Under the pieces are notes generated by a model. It was given only the letters and a program-made list of their open reading frames with translations. It searched no databases and was not told the origin of the DNA. A program made the translations under genes and the position numbers. A stretch of 64,000 bases of DNA, taken from positions 3,955,341 to 4,019,340 of the forward strand of contig NW_004624866.1 of the NCBI RefSeq assembly GCF_000247695.1, written 5' to 3'. Positions within the stretch are counted from its first letter, which is position 1; each line of letters opens with the position of its first letter. The stretch is from Heterocephalus glaber. Its lineage: Eukaryota; Chordata; Mammalia; Rodentia; Bathyergidae. Positions 11,480 through 24,459 of the stretch are shown piece after piece.

Positions 11480-11645
11480 AGTCCATTATATGAAGATTCT
11501 AGAGACCTGAGTTCTGATCCTACATTTGCCAACAAGAAACTGAATGACATTGGATAGTCCATTTGACTACTCTGAGCCTACTGTGCAGAATCAAGGGGAT
11601 GGATGATGTAATCAGTAAACAGCTCTAATAGTCTGTGATTCTGAG
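11480..11645 (+). mobile_element. MIR3/MIRc-like SINE fragment
   Basis: The order 'gacctgagttctgatcctac', 'actctgagcctactgtg' and the tail 'agctctaatagtctgtgattctg' resembles MIR3/MIRc 3' ends. Diverged. Confidence 0.5.
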
Positions 11646-12409
11646 AGTTTAGGCCATGGTTCACTTGTATTCATATTGCTCAGTAACATTAATATCTGTA
11701 TACAATTTTAGCCAGAACATCTTTGCTACTGCCTCCCCTTCATTGCTCATAAATGGACTGACTTAGGATTGGGCACTGAGTGAAGGGTGTTGCTATGCAG
11801 CTAATCTTTCAACATCATAACTATGTTCAAATGATGTATAGTGAAGTCACTTAATCAATTTTTCTGACCCCAAATTTCTACCTGTGGTTTCAAGACAATT
11901 TCAAAGTATACTTCTAAAGCTCAGGGGTTTCTTTCCTCGTTTGGCATATTCTTAAAGTTCAAATTTTCCCCTATCTCTTACTTCAAAGACAAATATAATG
12001 TTTAAGTAACTCAACACTAAGGGAATTAGTGTTGGGTCTACAAAGCTGAACTAAGTTGTTATTAGAACAGAGGATGATCCAGTCCAGTCTATTAAATATA
12101 TGTCTTCTGTGGATGGGAATTCACATGGTTCTAATGTCCTCTAAACTTGGTGGATAGGCAATATATAAAAGGATAGGAAGAGTTTCCAAGTATGTTGAGT
12201 TTAAGTAATAATTTGCATGGAGGAGGGGCAATAACTCCACAAGCAAACAATAACTAAGTTGCCCTAAACAGATTAGAGTAAAACATAGCCCCTGAGAGGG
12301 GTAACATTGTCTTCCATCTCCCCAACCCAGTCTGAACAGTGCTTCCCTTAAATGTGAAGAGGAGTAGGGGTGTCCTGACTAGAAATTGAATCCTTTGTAA
12401 CACTCAAAA
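11646..12409. other. Unassigned sequence
   Basis: No gene or repeat recognised. Confidence 0.5.
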
Positions 12410-12523
12410 AGTGGTCATTTCAGAGCCGGGGATCTAGCTCAGTGGTTTTACCTCCTGCTGTGCAAATGCAAGGACCCAAGTTCCATCCCCAGTACAAAAA
12501 AAAAAAAAAAAGTAGTCATTTCA
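12410..12523 (+). mobile_element. ID-type SINE with target duplication
   Basis: Body 12423-12510 with A-box 'tagctcagtgg', degraded B-box 'agttccatcccc' and a 15-16 nt A tail. Flanking duplicates agtggtcatttca (12410-12422) and agtagtcatttca (12511-12523) match in 12 of 13. Confidence 0.92.
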
Positions 12524-15167
12524 AACCTTCTCTTGGGTTTTTCTGCAGTTTTCAGTATAATGGACTTAGTTTCTCAAGTGTTTCTTAAGCAAGAGATTCA
12601 AAGTTTCACCGTGGATCAGGAAAATGGAAAAAGCTAGGGGAAGGGAGAGAACATGCCTGAATCTACCATGCATAATTCAAGAGTCTGTGTCAATTGGGTT
12701 TTGCTTCATGTAACATATTTCTCCTTAATATGGACTAGACACTAATGTATTTGAGAATTAATATTGTTTTGGAAACAAGTTTTATAAGTACACGACATGT
12801 ATGTTCTATTTTATAGTTACCAAATGGATTACTAAGAAGATGTCTTAATTTTCATTTCCCTCTGTCATAGATGTTAGAAGGGAATTAGATTGGGGACATC
12901 TCAATCCAATCTGAATGCTTCCATTGTGCTGAGCTTTACAAGGCTCATCCACATTTCTCCTACTGAGTCTACTCTAATCCCTGCTACTCAATGTTACTAA
13001 AGACTTGAAGCCTCAAATGCAGACAAATGAATTGCTGGGGACTACTGGGTCTTCTTAGCAGGTGAAGGAAAGACAAAGATCCTAGGACAATATTGAACCT
13101 CATAAGAAATAAATGTAGAATCTATAGAGTTTCCCAGAAGATTCTTTTACTTAGAAAAGGTGGCTATAAAGTCAAGGAGCAAGAATGGGACTTGGTCATT
13201 TGCTTGAGATGGCATCCAGAAAGCATTTAAGTGTCTCCTCTATGTTCTTCTGTTGAATTATAGGAACTGCTATGTGAGACACAATTAAATGTTTTCTTCT
13301 TAAGGTTAGGATGTGGTTACTTTAAATTTCCCCAGCATTTTAGTAAAGATGTATTCAGTGTATATTTGGTGGACAAAAAGCTAGGAGCAGGAAAGGACAA
13401 GGAAATAGGGTCTAAAGCAGTCATCCTTCTGCCACTGCTTTCACAGAGGAAAAAGATCTTTTGTGAGATCTGTGGCTGAAGAGTTCCAAGCAGAGAAGAG
13501 AAGCTAAGTGGACCACTGTGAAGCTAGGCCCAAACAAAGTAGAACTAGCCTTGAAGACGTAAGTCCAGCCGATGACTCAAGAGCTAAAGTGAGATGAACT
13601 GCCATTTCCTCAACTACAGTGTGTGCTGGAGGTATAGTGGTGAGAAGAGCTGCCTTCCATTTCCACAACTACATATGAGGAAAGCCAGAATGAAGGAAGA
13701 AACTGATAGATGGAGTTGCAGAGGTTTAACCATCAGGAAGATGAATGTCGGGAAACTTGGAGTAGAAAGTTTTGTACTTCCTGCAGTATCAAATGAAATT
13801 TCTCTGCCAGTTTTTAAATATACATTCTAAGATCATATTTGTACAGAAGTAGCACAAAAGCAAAACAAGTCCTCTGAGATCATAGAGAAAAATTGCCAAT
13901 TTTCAAATGAAATATTAAACTATCTTTATTATAGATTTCTTGGGAGCTGACTAAATGATTTCATGCAGGTGTGTAAGTAAAAAACAAGAATAACAAATTT
14001 TTTTTTTTACCAGAGTAGGCTTTGTAAGCCAAACATATATATTAGGTTTGAAAAACTGCCAGCAGCTATAATCTCATTTTGGTTACAGAGACCTCATCTA
14101 CATTGGGAAGCTATGTTTGCAAAAGCTATTAAGGCATAATAAAAGTGTTGGAGTTTTCCCGCACCCCAGCCTGGCATAAAATAGTAGAAATAACTCTCCA
14201 TTTTCCCCATCTACAGTTTAGGCATCATTAGATAATTATAAATTATACTGGGATAACCACAAGCTGCATTCAAACAAGTGCCTCATCTCTGACCCCCAGA
14301 CATGCCTTTCTGTACTTGTTAAAAACCAGCTCCAGCGCATGCATTTTAATATATGAATCTGCCCTTGGATCTTGGGTTCAGCTAACTTTTTAATAAGCTA
14401 TTTAAAATGAATTACATGGTCTAAATGGATCTTGAATCCTCTGAGGACAAATGTACCATATGTACCCCAAACATAGCATAGCATTGTGAGAAAATTACAT
14501 CTCATAAAGAGATAAGGTGAACCCCACAATAAGAAAAATAGAGGAGAAGGGCTATGGGCAGGACCAGAGAGGAACCCTTGGAGAGCTCAGGGAGAGGATT
14601 GATATTAACAACGTACCAGTGCATCCCAGATAATCCATCTGCCACACAAAGGCCACATCCGTTTTGCATACCTAAGTGTTCTAAAGGATGGTAATGGTGA
14701 CCCAACCTCACTTTTAACCCACAAGATCAATGAAATCATGCTCAGAAGCAGCTTTGGACTTGTTAAAAGAAGAGTTATAGATTCCAGGTGTCATCGTTCT
14801 CAGAGAAATACTGCAAACCCAACATTTTTTAACTGTTGACAAAAAATAGGGAAAAAGAATATCTAGAAAGATTTTTTATAAGATTATTATGCAATCATAA
14901 AAGCAAATGAGCTTTAGCACCCCAAATCACCTAGGTGGCAAAGATGTTTAGCAACTTATTAAAAATAAATGTTTCTACTTCCCCCAGATGCTCATGAGTT
15001 GACTACAGCTGTCTTTTTAAAGTTTTGGTCAGTGGAGGTGTGAGCAGATGGAATTATATTCCTCTTCCAAGTATACTCCACAGAAACCCCCACCGTGCTT
15101 TGTACTCTTCTCTCTTCCATCAGCTACATGCAGTTGATGATGAAACCCTTTCTCTATCTTTGCTTCT
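12524..15167. other. Long unassigned stretch
   Basis: About 2.6 kb without a recognised repeat or gene. Near 13598-13675 two similar phrases ('ctgccatttcctcaactaca' and a variant) occur 50 bp apart, probably by chance. Possible old repeats are too diverged to name by eye. Confidence 0.5.
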
Positions 15168-15315
15168 CAAAGTCTGCACCATAAACTCGTACCATTGGCA
15201 ACACCTAGTGCTTGTTAAAATCTTAGATTCCATCTAAACCTCTGGAAACTGAATCTGTACCCTAACAAGCTCTGCAGCTGATTCATATATTCATTAAAAT
15301 TTGAGAGGCACAGGT
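15168..15315 (+). mobile_element. MER5A-like DNA transposon remnant
   Basis: It begins 'gcttctcaaagtctgcacc', then 'cacctagtgcttgttaaaa', 'gaaactgaatctgtaccctaacaag' (split) and 'aatttgagaggcac', which is the MER5A (hAT-Charlie, nonautonomous) block order. Confidence 0.65.
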
Positions 15316-17669
15316 CTAGACTGGCGGTAGGAACCACAGATGGCAGATGAAAAGTGCATGAATCCCAGAACTGTCACATGAAGGAAAGCACCAGCAGACC
15401 AGAAACATCTGCCTCCGACCCGTGGAAGACTTAGATATGAACTATGTATGAGATATTATATTTTTGCTTCTATTTATCAACACAGATGAGCCTACTCATA
15501 AACACAACTAACCATATCTATACCTGAACCATCTGGAGCCTGAACTCTGTCCTTTTGGGATCTAGAATATCAACTTCACCCTTAGAAGCAGAGTGAACTA
15601 AGCAAGAGCCTGTTTTACCACATGACAGATCTCTGCATGGTCCTATATTAAGGATATTTTTTTAAACTACCATGTAAATTGTATACAATAAAGACAGGGT
15701 TTTTTATCCTCCATCTATTTCCAGGTCAATCTTCCCTTCTTGCCATTATTCCATAATGTTACCAAGTCCTTTCTAAAAGGGTCAGTGTCAGTCTCAGCAC
15801 CCTGCCGACTCTGAGCAGCTATCATTTTAGGAATGAAATCATTCTTCTCAGCATATTATGAGCCTTTTTTGTCAGGTAGTTAACTAAACTGGCACCAGTT
15901 AACTGTGATCTAAACTTTATATTGACAGATCTGGCAACAGACTGACATTCCTTGCACTAATTTTGGCTGCCCAATTTGAAAAAAAAATATGTTTGAAATA
16001 TGATTTCTCTTAAGCTGACAGCAGTCTTCATCAGGGTGCCAGCCACTGACAGAGAGAAGGAGAGGGCCCAGCATCAAATCCTAGATGAATGTGCTTTCAA
16101 GGCAGGAAGAAAGAATTCATACCCCCTGTTCCTCAAAGTCATAATTTCATTTAACAACCAAGGCTGGAAGGAAAACAAATGTTTCTTACTAAGCCTCACC
16201 GTCAACAATCTATTTTTCTCCAATACCACATTTGTCTTACCTTGTAAGCCCAGGATTACCATCCTGAGTCACACAATAATGCCTGCACACACCAACTATT
16301 CCAGCAGCTCAGTAGAGCCCCTAAAATGCAATTATAGAAAAAGATCTAATAAAACAAAGATTAGCAACAGAAATGTGAGCACCATTAACTGTTTTTCCTT
16401 TGGAGCTGATATGAAAGCCAAAAAGTACCCAGCTGAAGGAATAATGACACAGTAGGGAAAGGCAAAATGGGAAAGATCCATCAACATAATCATGGTGCAT
16501 AAATGACAGTATCTGGGTAGCGGCGGAATCATTTGATCATTAGACCCTAAATTGTTACACCTCTCTTTCTTCATTGAAAATGAGATGCAGAAATACTTTC
16601 ATACATTAAAAGAAGCTGTCTGGACATTAACATTTCTTAGACCAATCATACTTTATTAATAACCTAAACCCCATGTTTTTAGATTATGCTAACATCATGG
16701 GCAAACACGTTAATATGTAGACACTTACTGCTGTTTTACTTTCAGTATAATTTGGCATGAGGTGTGTATTTGTGTATATAAACAGTAAGGAGAGCAAAAT
16801 AAAATAGCCCTGGGTTCTGTGTTTAAGTCTTTGTACTGGTATTTATGTTAGTAAAGGAGATGGTGAGGAGGGGAATATATACTGCCTAGAAGCTAAAATT
16901 ATTTCCTAGTGCTATCAAGCCAGAATAAATAAAGTTCTCCTAGGGAGATACTATTCATTCAAATGGACTAAACTGGACACTATAATGCTATTCAGTGCAT
17001 TTCAAGTGATCATTCACCAAAAGGTAACCACCAGTGTTTAAAAAAAAAAGAAAAAACTTCACTCTCTTCATCTCTATTTACATTTTTGGCAGACAAGATG
17101 TAAATGTAGAAACATAAACACATTAAGAGACAAAATATAAATTCCTATACATGGCAGGCACCATTTCCAGGCTTGACCTGGAAGTAGAATATGATTCTGT
17201 TCTCTTCCTGCTCTCCACCCTGGCTTCCTCCTCGTTTTTCCGTGCTCTCCCCCATGGCTCCCCTCTGCCAGTGCCTCTAACCTGGTGTCCTTAAGACTCA
17301 GTGGAGGTTCCTCCTGGACCTCTCCTCCCAGACAGCCCTCCACCTCTGCTGCTGTTCTTATACTCTTCTCCTCCATTAAACAAATATTTAATGTTACCTA
17401 TTTCTTTTTCTCCCCTTTAGCCTATGTTAAATTGCCAAAGGTTGTACTCCTTCAGTGCTTTGAAACTAGATAATAGTTGTATAACAATGGCAGGTAAGAG
17501 TTTTCAGTAGGTAGACTTAGATTTTTCAAACAGCTTGATAAAGGTGGCTTTTTCTGCAAATGTATAGGACTGACTTAGACATCAATAAGACTTTTATGAT
17601 TTTGGAAAACACAGAAAGGACTGGAGAGGGCTAAAAATTACAGGAGGCTATTGTTTTGTGCTAAGCTTC
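15316..17669. other. Unassigned stretch, includes a 151-codon open frame
   Basis: No repeat is recognised. An ATG-to-stop frame of 151 codons runs 16000-16455 on plus and overlapping shorter frames occur on minus. No domain, signal peptide or family resemblance is visible, and no convincing splice sites bound it. It is kept here as unexplained sequence rather than as a gene. Confidence 0.45.
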
Positions 17670-17895
17670 TGTCAGGCCAGACAAAATCAAAATGGAGTCG
17701 CTCATGCTAATGTCCCACTTCACCAAGCTGAAACTAAGCTGTTTATCTAACCTTCTGGGAAATCAAGATTAGAGAGATAACACCAAATTTCCCAAACAGG
17801 TCAGTTCAGTTGGCATGATAATGCAGTTCCCTCCACCTTAATCCTTACATAAAAAACCTGAAGTAACCTGATGTTATCCAATCTATTATTTTTCT
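17670..17895 (+). mobile_element. Possible ERV LTR start
   Basis: It opens with tgtcaggcc and contains 'aaaatcaaaatggagtc', a phrase like those near the 5' ends of several class I/III LTRs. The 3' end is not clear and no target duplication was found. Weak call. Confidence 0.3.
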
Positions 17896-19149
17896 ACTTT
17901 CTGTGTCTCTGTCCCCATTTTACAAAGAAAGTGATTTTGAAATGACCAGTTTTCTTTTTGTTATTTTGTTTCTGCTGTTTCTACCCTTTCTCTATATAGA
18001 AAACCAACCTCTTCTCACTCAGCCTATGGGAACATTTATCATATTTAATGGAATGAAGTGTTACTCAATTCTAGAATTGAAAATAAGTCAATTAAGATCT
18101 TTAAACTAAATTGTAATTTTGTCCTTTCATAGAATGGAAGGAGAAGAGAATTGAACTATAGGACACAGAAGTGTTTTGTGTATGAGTACAGATATAAACT
18201 GTATGTTTCACCATATGTATTCTGCCCCTTCCTTCTGTCAGGTAAGTGGACAAATTCCTTCATTTCTTCAAAAAAGTAAATTTTCCTGAGGCTTCACTCT
18301 GAGGCACAAAACCTTCCTAAGTATTATCTTTCCTAACGTATCTAAACTATATAATGGCTTTCTCCCGCTTCCTATGTAATGCAGGAAACCTACATACTAA
18401 AAGTGACTAATGGGAGAATTTCAAAGTGTGTCCCATTTAGGAAAACAAGGATCCTTTGTCCAAGTGTGTTCAAAACTGAGTTTATAACAGGTGAAACGGA
18501 GGGAGACACATTGAGGAAGCTCTTTGTGAGAAGATGCGGGTCATTAACAGCATGGCACACAAGAATTCAGGCTGATCAGGCCCTTCCTGATATGAACGCA
18601 AATATTCACCCTGCCCCAGAGGGCTAAGGAGCGAAAAAGGAAGCCTTGTGACGTGATGGGTACTGGCAACTTTGCCTCTGATGGAAGCAGGGAGACAATC
18701 AATGCCTCATCTCTGGTTTCTCATTCTCCTACTCTTAAGTCTCCCATTTCATGCCAGGAAAGAATCTAGATAAGGAAAAGAGACTTTGTTTTGTTATTGT
18801 ATTTAACCAATATGTCCAAAGAAAGTATATGCTTAAGGCAGGAAAGGAGCAGCAAAACAAAGAGCAACCAGTACCATGCAGTGGAGGGGCAACAGGTACC
18901 TGGGTGTGAGGTGAAGGAAATAAACAAGATCATCTCTAAATCAACAAAGGACAAAATTTCTTCTTACCCCCTCACGCATCCCCTTTGCACACGATAATGT
19001 GTCAGACAGTGAGACACCAGAGACTCATTTCAAGTTAATATTCATTTCCCTACACTCTTGTTGAAACATCTGCCAATGATTCTCAGTGTTGTTTATCTAC
19101 TTCACAAACTCAGCCAAGCCTTAGGAATGCTTAGTTTACAGGAGTTTAA
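17896..19149. other. Unassigned sequence
   Basis: No gene or confident repeat. Open frames of 62-82 codons (18379-18627, 18766-18997) lack supporting signals. Confidence 0.5.
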
Positions 19150-19385
19150 AATGAGCCCTTGTGAGAGGCAAGCACAACACTTAGCAGTTCAATACATACC
19201 ATCTCTTAATCTGTGCAGAAACTGCACATAATTACTCTTATCTCCACTTCATACACAAAAAAGATTGAGGCTCAGGCACACTAAGTGAGCAGCCCAAGGC
19301 CACCAGCAAATCTGAACCAAAATTTAAATCTAGATGGTCTGACTCCACGCCAAATGCCCAGGGCCTGTGAACCTCAGTTTCTGCT
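19150..19385 (-). mobile_element. MIR SINE, antisense
   Basis: 'agattgaggctcaggcacactaag', 'gcagcccaaggccaccag' and 'gatggtctgactcca' match the reverse complement of the MIR core and head. A 116-codon minus frame (19238-19588) partly overlaps it and is rejected as a gene. Confidence 0.65.
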
Positions 19386-20686
19386 TCTATAAATCCCCAC
19401 CCCAAATGAGGCATCCAACAGCAGGAGACAGAAGTGAGTGAGGGATATACTGACTGCTTGCTCCAAGCACTGTTGGGAGAAGGAGATTTACAGACATGAG
19501 AGTTTGCTTCAAAACTGGCAAAGTCCAGCTCTAGTGCCAGATCTGTAGCTTCTGCGGAGGGAAGAAGTAGAGCCAAGGTGTGACACAATGACCAATGACA
19601 GCGTCACATTTGGAGTAAATCAAGCTTCAGGGCCCCTCAATGTGTAGGATTCTGGTGAAACTTGGATGCAGAACAAGTCATAGGACACCAAAGTGCATGC
19701 TTTATTTATGTTGTCTTGTATTGTTCTGAGCTGGCCCACAAGACAGTAATGCAATGGGAAAAACAGAAGGACTGACTGGATACCTAAGCAGATATTGTCA
19801 GTAATATAGTTTCTTATATCAAATTACTTAAATGAAATTAGGTGACTTTTGAAACTTCTCTAAAATTCCACGAGAAGAAATATATCTTTGTATTCCTATG
19901 CAACTTTGCATGTTGGGGAATGATGAGAACAGCGACAGTGACAATGACAAGTATTTATGGAGCTCTCACCCAGTGCCAGGCATTCCTCTGTCTGATTCTT
20001 AGATGCTGTAACCCAGCACCATATGGCCAAAGACATTGGCAAGAGGTAGAACAAGGATAAATTAATTAACTAGGTAGGAACTTAATTTGACTGGAGTCCA
20101 AAGGGAATTGTAATTCATTCTGGCACTTTGGGTGAGGCTCATCTTACCCTTTAACAATGCAAAGAAATCACTAGAAAAAAGAAGCTTCCTGAAGCAATGT
20201 ATACGCCACAGGTCTGCTGAATAAAATGTAGCTAAACAGTCAAAGATGATGCCTCTGGCAAGTGACCCTGACCTAAGGAGCAGGTCGGAACTTTTCTCAA
20301 CTCTCAGAACCTTTAGACAATCATGGCGTGATCACTGTTTGCAAAAACATTGACATGCTTTATCTTTGCACTTCATTGTTTACTTCATTGACTGTGATTG
20401 TATCTCAGCACTTAATTATTTGTCTTCCTCTGATTCCTTTCCAATAGTTCTCCAACTGAATGCCAAGTTCCTTAAGGGCAAAAAAATTCTGGCAATTTTC
20501 TGGGCAATTCCATAATAGTTACCTCACTGATAAGCACACAGTAGTGTTCTCTAAACACAAAAAGAATGGAGTAGAAAAAATGATCCTAATGTGAAATCAG
20601 CAGCCACTTTTACTTAATTCACATATGTAAACTGTCCTTTGTTGCAACAGGAGCTGTGGCATACGGTATTTACCCTGATCTACCAG
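19386..20686. other. Unassigned sequence
   Basis: Around 20430-20560 there is a faint L2-tail look ('tgccaagttccttaagggc'), too diverged to call. Otherwise nothing is recognised. Confidence 0.45.
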
Positions 20687-21074
20687 GGTTATGGTTTGAG
20701 TGTGTCCTTTAAAGTACTTGTGCTAAAATTTAATCCTCAGTGCAAAAGTGTTGAGAAGTGGGCCCTTTTGGTCATAAGGGCAGAACCCTCATCATGGATT
20801 AATGCCATTATTGTATAAACTGGCTACTTATTGTGTGTGGACTCCTGATAAGAGGATGAGGTTGGCCCTCTGCTTTCTTGCTCAGATACATGTTCTCTCT
20901 TCTCCTTCCATCTCCCTCCATGGGATGACAGAGCAAGAAGGCCCAGCCAGCTGTGGGACCCTCAATCTTGGACTTCCTAATCTCCATAACTGTAAAAACT
21001 AAATTTTTTCCCTTTATAAAAGATCCAGTCTTAGGTATTCTGTTACAGTAGCCAAAAAAAAAGACAGCCCTAAT
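20687..21074 (+). mobile_element. MaLR LTR (MLT1/MST-like), near full length
   Basis: 'ttatggtttgagtgtgtcc', 'ttaatcctcagtgcaaaagtg', 'gagaagtgggccctttt', 'cctgataagaggatgag', then 'tcttggacttcctaatctcc' and the end 'aggtattctgttacagtagcc'. This is the complete block order of a primate/rodent-shared MaLR LTR of about 390 bp, in sense. Two frames of 66 and 97 codons inside are by-products. Confidence 0.8.
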
Positions 21075-21224
21075 AGATGCCCTCTTGATCCTCTGCTCCA
21101 ACCTTCCCTAGAGTTCACTCCACACTTTCCTTTTTCTTGATCACCTTGAGGTTGTACAAGGCCTTGCTGTATGTCAATCATTTTTCTGACTTTAGTCCTA
21201 TGGAATATTACTGTGGTAGATCTC

Positions 21225-21380
21225 CCAGCAATCCCTCAACTTGTACAAACTTAAGAATTCTCAGGGCCCACCCTTAAATATTCTTCACTCGAATAGAATC
21301 AGGAATCTGTACTTTATAAGTTTCACCAGGTAATTTCTGATGCAGGTGGTCTGTGAATCACCATTTGAGAAACGTTGACT
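21225..21380 (+). mobile_element. MER5A-like DNA transposon remnant
   Basis: 'aattctcagggcccaccctt', 'aatcaggaatctgtac', 'caggtaatttctgatgcagg' and 'caccatttgagaaac' follow the MER5A order in sense. Confidence 0.65.
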
Positions 21381-22819
21381 GCCTCAAAGGAATTACAGAA
21401 TAAGACCCTACTCTAGTGATTGATTAGTATGATGAGTCCTTGGAGCCAGAATCCTGAATGTACTTTTTTTCTAGGCTCCTACAGTTGCTGCTAATTTTCC
21501 CAAAATCAGGTTATCAACCAAAAAATTTTCTGGGAGAAAACATCAGAAAGAAGCTTTGACATTAGTGATAAATTTGTTCGTATGCTTAGATACCATAATG
21601 AGGAGTAAAGCCCAAGTGTCAGTTAGAAAAACAACCTCTTTAGAAAGTGAATAGAGTCCAGAGATTGTTTTCAAGTCACAGTAAAGTATGTTACAGCTCG
21701 TGGGACCACAAAGGACCAATGAATTGCCCATCTGGTTTGCTTTAGTTGATGCCACAAGCTCCACTATGGCCATGTCATCATTTACTTAATGTAGCAACAG
21801 TCTTTATTTGTCAGAGTTTACAATAGCGTGAAGAAGATCTCTAAGCAAAATTGTGAAGTAAATTAAGGTGATCCTCCCTCCATGCATTTCCTCTTTATTT
21901 TGGTTGTCTTTTTCCTCATTTTTTTCCACAAACTTCTACTCAAGCACCTAACAATGTATCTGACGTCTTACTCATATTTCTTTCCTCTCCACCATCTGAA
22001 CCTATTTTTCAAAAAATGTATTCATTTGATAATAAAGAATTCACACAGCTTAAAATATTATCTTTCTCATAATTCTTTGTACACAAAAATGACTAAATTT
22101 TATCTATACCAAGTAATATAGTTACAAATCATCAGTCAATTGTGGGAAATAAAAATTTTCAAACAATGGAAATTTCTAGTGCTTTTTGGCACACATGAGA
22201 CTAACCTAGCTGAGCAAATTGCATGAGACATCTGTCTAGAAGTTAGTTATAGGGTAATTATGAACAACATTGGTTGCATGATTGACGGTATAGGTATCTC
22301 CCCTTGCCTCCCATAGTGTGCCAGTCTATATTTATCTAGCATTTTTCACACCATTTGTACTGATCTTTATGTTTCAGTTTCTCCCCTTTCCTTGCCAGGC
22401 CATGAACAATTTACAAAAAGATACCAACAATTTCTTGATCACCTAGTATTAGAATCACCATCAATGTATATTACTGACACTCAAAGGAGGTACGCTGAAT
22501 AAATAAGCTTAAAAGACATAATAAAAAGTCAGAATACCTTGCATCTAATTGATAGAAAAATTTGTGATGTTGAGGTGGGATAGTTTTGCTTTGTTTTACA
22601 CATTTTTCTTCATGTTTTTCAATGTTGCCTCGTTACCATGATGGACTAGTATCTCACGAGACTCTGGCCTGGCTTGCAGCAGAGACTGTGTGTTTGCAGA
22701 CTGATCTTTGACAAGGGAACTTTCCAACAATAACCTTATTGTCACCATGTGACTCAGCTTACGATGTTTCTCTAGCTCAATGAAGAAGCAAGAGCTCAGT
22801 GAGAGTTGTGCAGTCAGGG
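21381..22819. other. Unassigned AT-rich sequence
   Basis: No gene. A 79-codon frame at 21882-22121 is rich in F, L, H and K from AT-rich sequence and carries no domain. Confidence 0.5.
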
Positions 22820-23439
22820 AGGCTTCCACTCAAATTTCAAAGAAAGGATCGAGAGGACAGGTAAGGAGCCCCTCAGCAGGCACTGCATGAAGCAGTGGGA
22901 ATGGAAGCAAAGAGGCAGTGGAAATTCCAGGAAGTCAGAGATATCAAGAACATGGAACATCTGCCAAGGAAAGCTGCAGCCTGGGAGTAGAGTCAGCCCA
23001 AGAGAAAGTCCACGTGTGCTACAAAGGTGGGGCCTGTAGAATTCACCTTTAATACAGTGTTCCCTGATTACCAGATATGGAGCAACAGGATATAATGTTT
23101 GCCCTGCCGGATTTTTATCTTGCTTTGGTCTGATTCTTTACTATCCCCATATTTCTTCCTCTGGAATGGGAATGTTTACAATATGCCATTGTACCTTGGG
23201 TCATATAACTTTTTTTTAACAAAGATTCACACATAAGAGTTTGCTTTGAGTCTCAGAAAACATTTGTACTTTTGAAAAATTGAGGAAATTATTGAGACTT
23301 TGGAGAAGGAGTTGTTGTGTTTCTGGTTGTACACAGGATAGTTGTATTTTGTTAGGCAGATTATAAACTTACTATTTTTTTTAATTTGGAAGTTAATTTT
23401 GGTTTAAGGAAATATGTTTAGGTATCAAGGTTATGAGGG
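22820..23439 (+). mobile_element. MaLR internal region, 3' part
   Basis: Blocks such as 'gaagcagtgggaatggaagc', 'ggcctgtagaattcaccttt', 'ggaatgggaatgtttacaat' and 'attgtaccttgggtcata' follow the internal regions of MST/THE1-type MaLR elements. It runs directly into an LTR in the same orientation, so it is the remaining right half of a once complete element. Non-coding. Confidence 0.6.
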
Positions 23440-23790
23440 GCAGGATATGGCAATTAGAATTGAGTATTGATTTTTTTTTTTTTTTTGCTTTGGAATCTGC
23501 CCAAGGAATTGATGAAGCATACTTCTAAGGGTGTCTGGTTGGATCATGGAAGCATGGCCTTGGAATCCATGTCTTGTTCCTCACCCTTTCCTCTCTGGTA
23601 TGTTCCCTTGCTCTGTTTCTCAGCTGCCATGAACTCAGCAGGTTTGCTCCACCACACTCTTCTGCTGTGATATTTCTGCCTCCGATCCAGCTAACCATGG
23701 GTTGAATCCTCTTAAACTGTGAGCTAAATCAAACTGCTCCTCCTTTTTCTTGTGGGTTTCCAATGTTCTGTCAAGCAACAGAAAAGCTGA
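23440..23790 (+). mobile_element. MaLR 3' LTR
   Basis: 'ggggcaggatatggcaatt', then 'tctcagctgccatgaactcagcagg', 'atccagctaaccatgggttgaatcc' and the tail 'tttccaatgttctgtcaagcaacag', each block as in rodent MaLR LTRs (shown in parts). A T-run sits at 23470-23486. Partner of the internal region just upstream. Confidence 0.6.
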
Positions 23791-24459
23791 CTCGCAATGA
23801 TATGCACAACTTGCCAGGAAGCCTAAAAGAATCTTGTAGTGAATAATCCATACTGATTTTGCAAAACTATTAAGGAACAAAACACTCCTTGATTGAGATG
23901 GACATTGTTGCAAAAATCCCTTGAGTGCTTTCTGCTCAACTCATAGTATTGCTGCCATCCTGACCTATTCTAGTTATTTGGTGTACAGTTTAAAGACAAT
24001 ATCAGTTTTGATATTGTCTCCCTTTGGGTTAGATTTAAGAACTTTGCACCACAAGAATATCTAAGTACCCATCATTGCAGTTTGTCACCTCCTGCAAATA
24101 ATTACACAAAAAGAAGAGGGAAAATGATTAAGAATAAATTGAAGCTAATGTTTAGAGAAGACAGATAAACAATAATAGGATTTCTATCTTTCAACTTGCT
24201 TCTTCTCATTCAACCTCTGGCATCACAATTTTTAATGGAGCATTATGTGACTGCAAATTGACAACTTCCTTGCAGAATTGTTTAAAATAGAATTTACTGC
24301 ACTTTGCAATTGGAATATTTTTACTCCACTCCTTCTCATGGCTGGTACTGTAACTAAAATAAGTCCCATCTTCTCTTTACCTCCATCTACTCTCTTGCAT
24401 GATTCAGTTTCTTCAGGCATGTAGAAGACTGAGTTTTCCAAACCTGAGCATAAAAATAT
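23791..24459. other. Unassigned sequence with a hairpin
   Basis: No gene. It holds a perfect 11-bp stem hairpin (23994-24019). The 92-codon minus frame (23635-23913) mostly overlaps the LTR upstream. Confidence 0.5.
23994..24019. repeat. Perfect 11-bp inverted repeat, 4-nt loop
   Basis: Left arm agacaatatca (23994-24004), loop gttt, right arm tgatattgtct (24009-24019). No role is evident. Confidence 0.85.

Noticed and set aside
17074..17376. 100-codon minus-strand frame with a hydrophobic C-terminus
   Set aside because: Chance frame opposite pyrimidine-rich sequence; no start context, splice site or family match.
19238..19588. 116-codon minus-strand frame
   Set aside because: It overlaps an antisense MIR element and has no recognisable domain.
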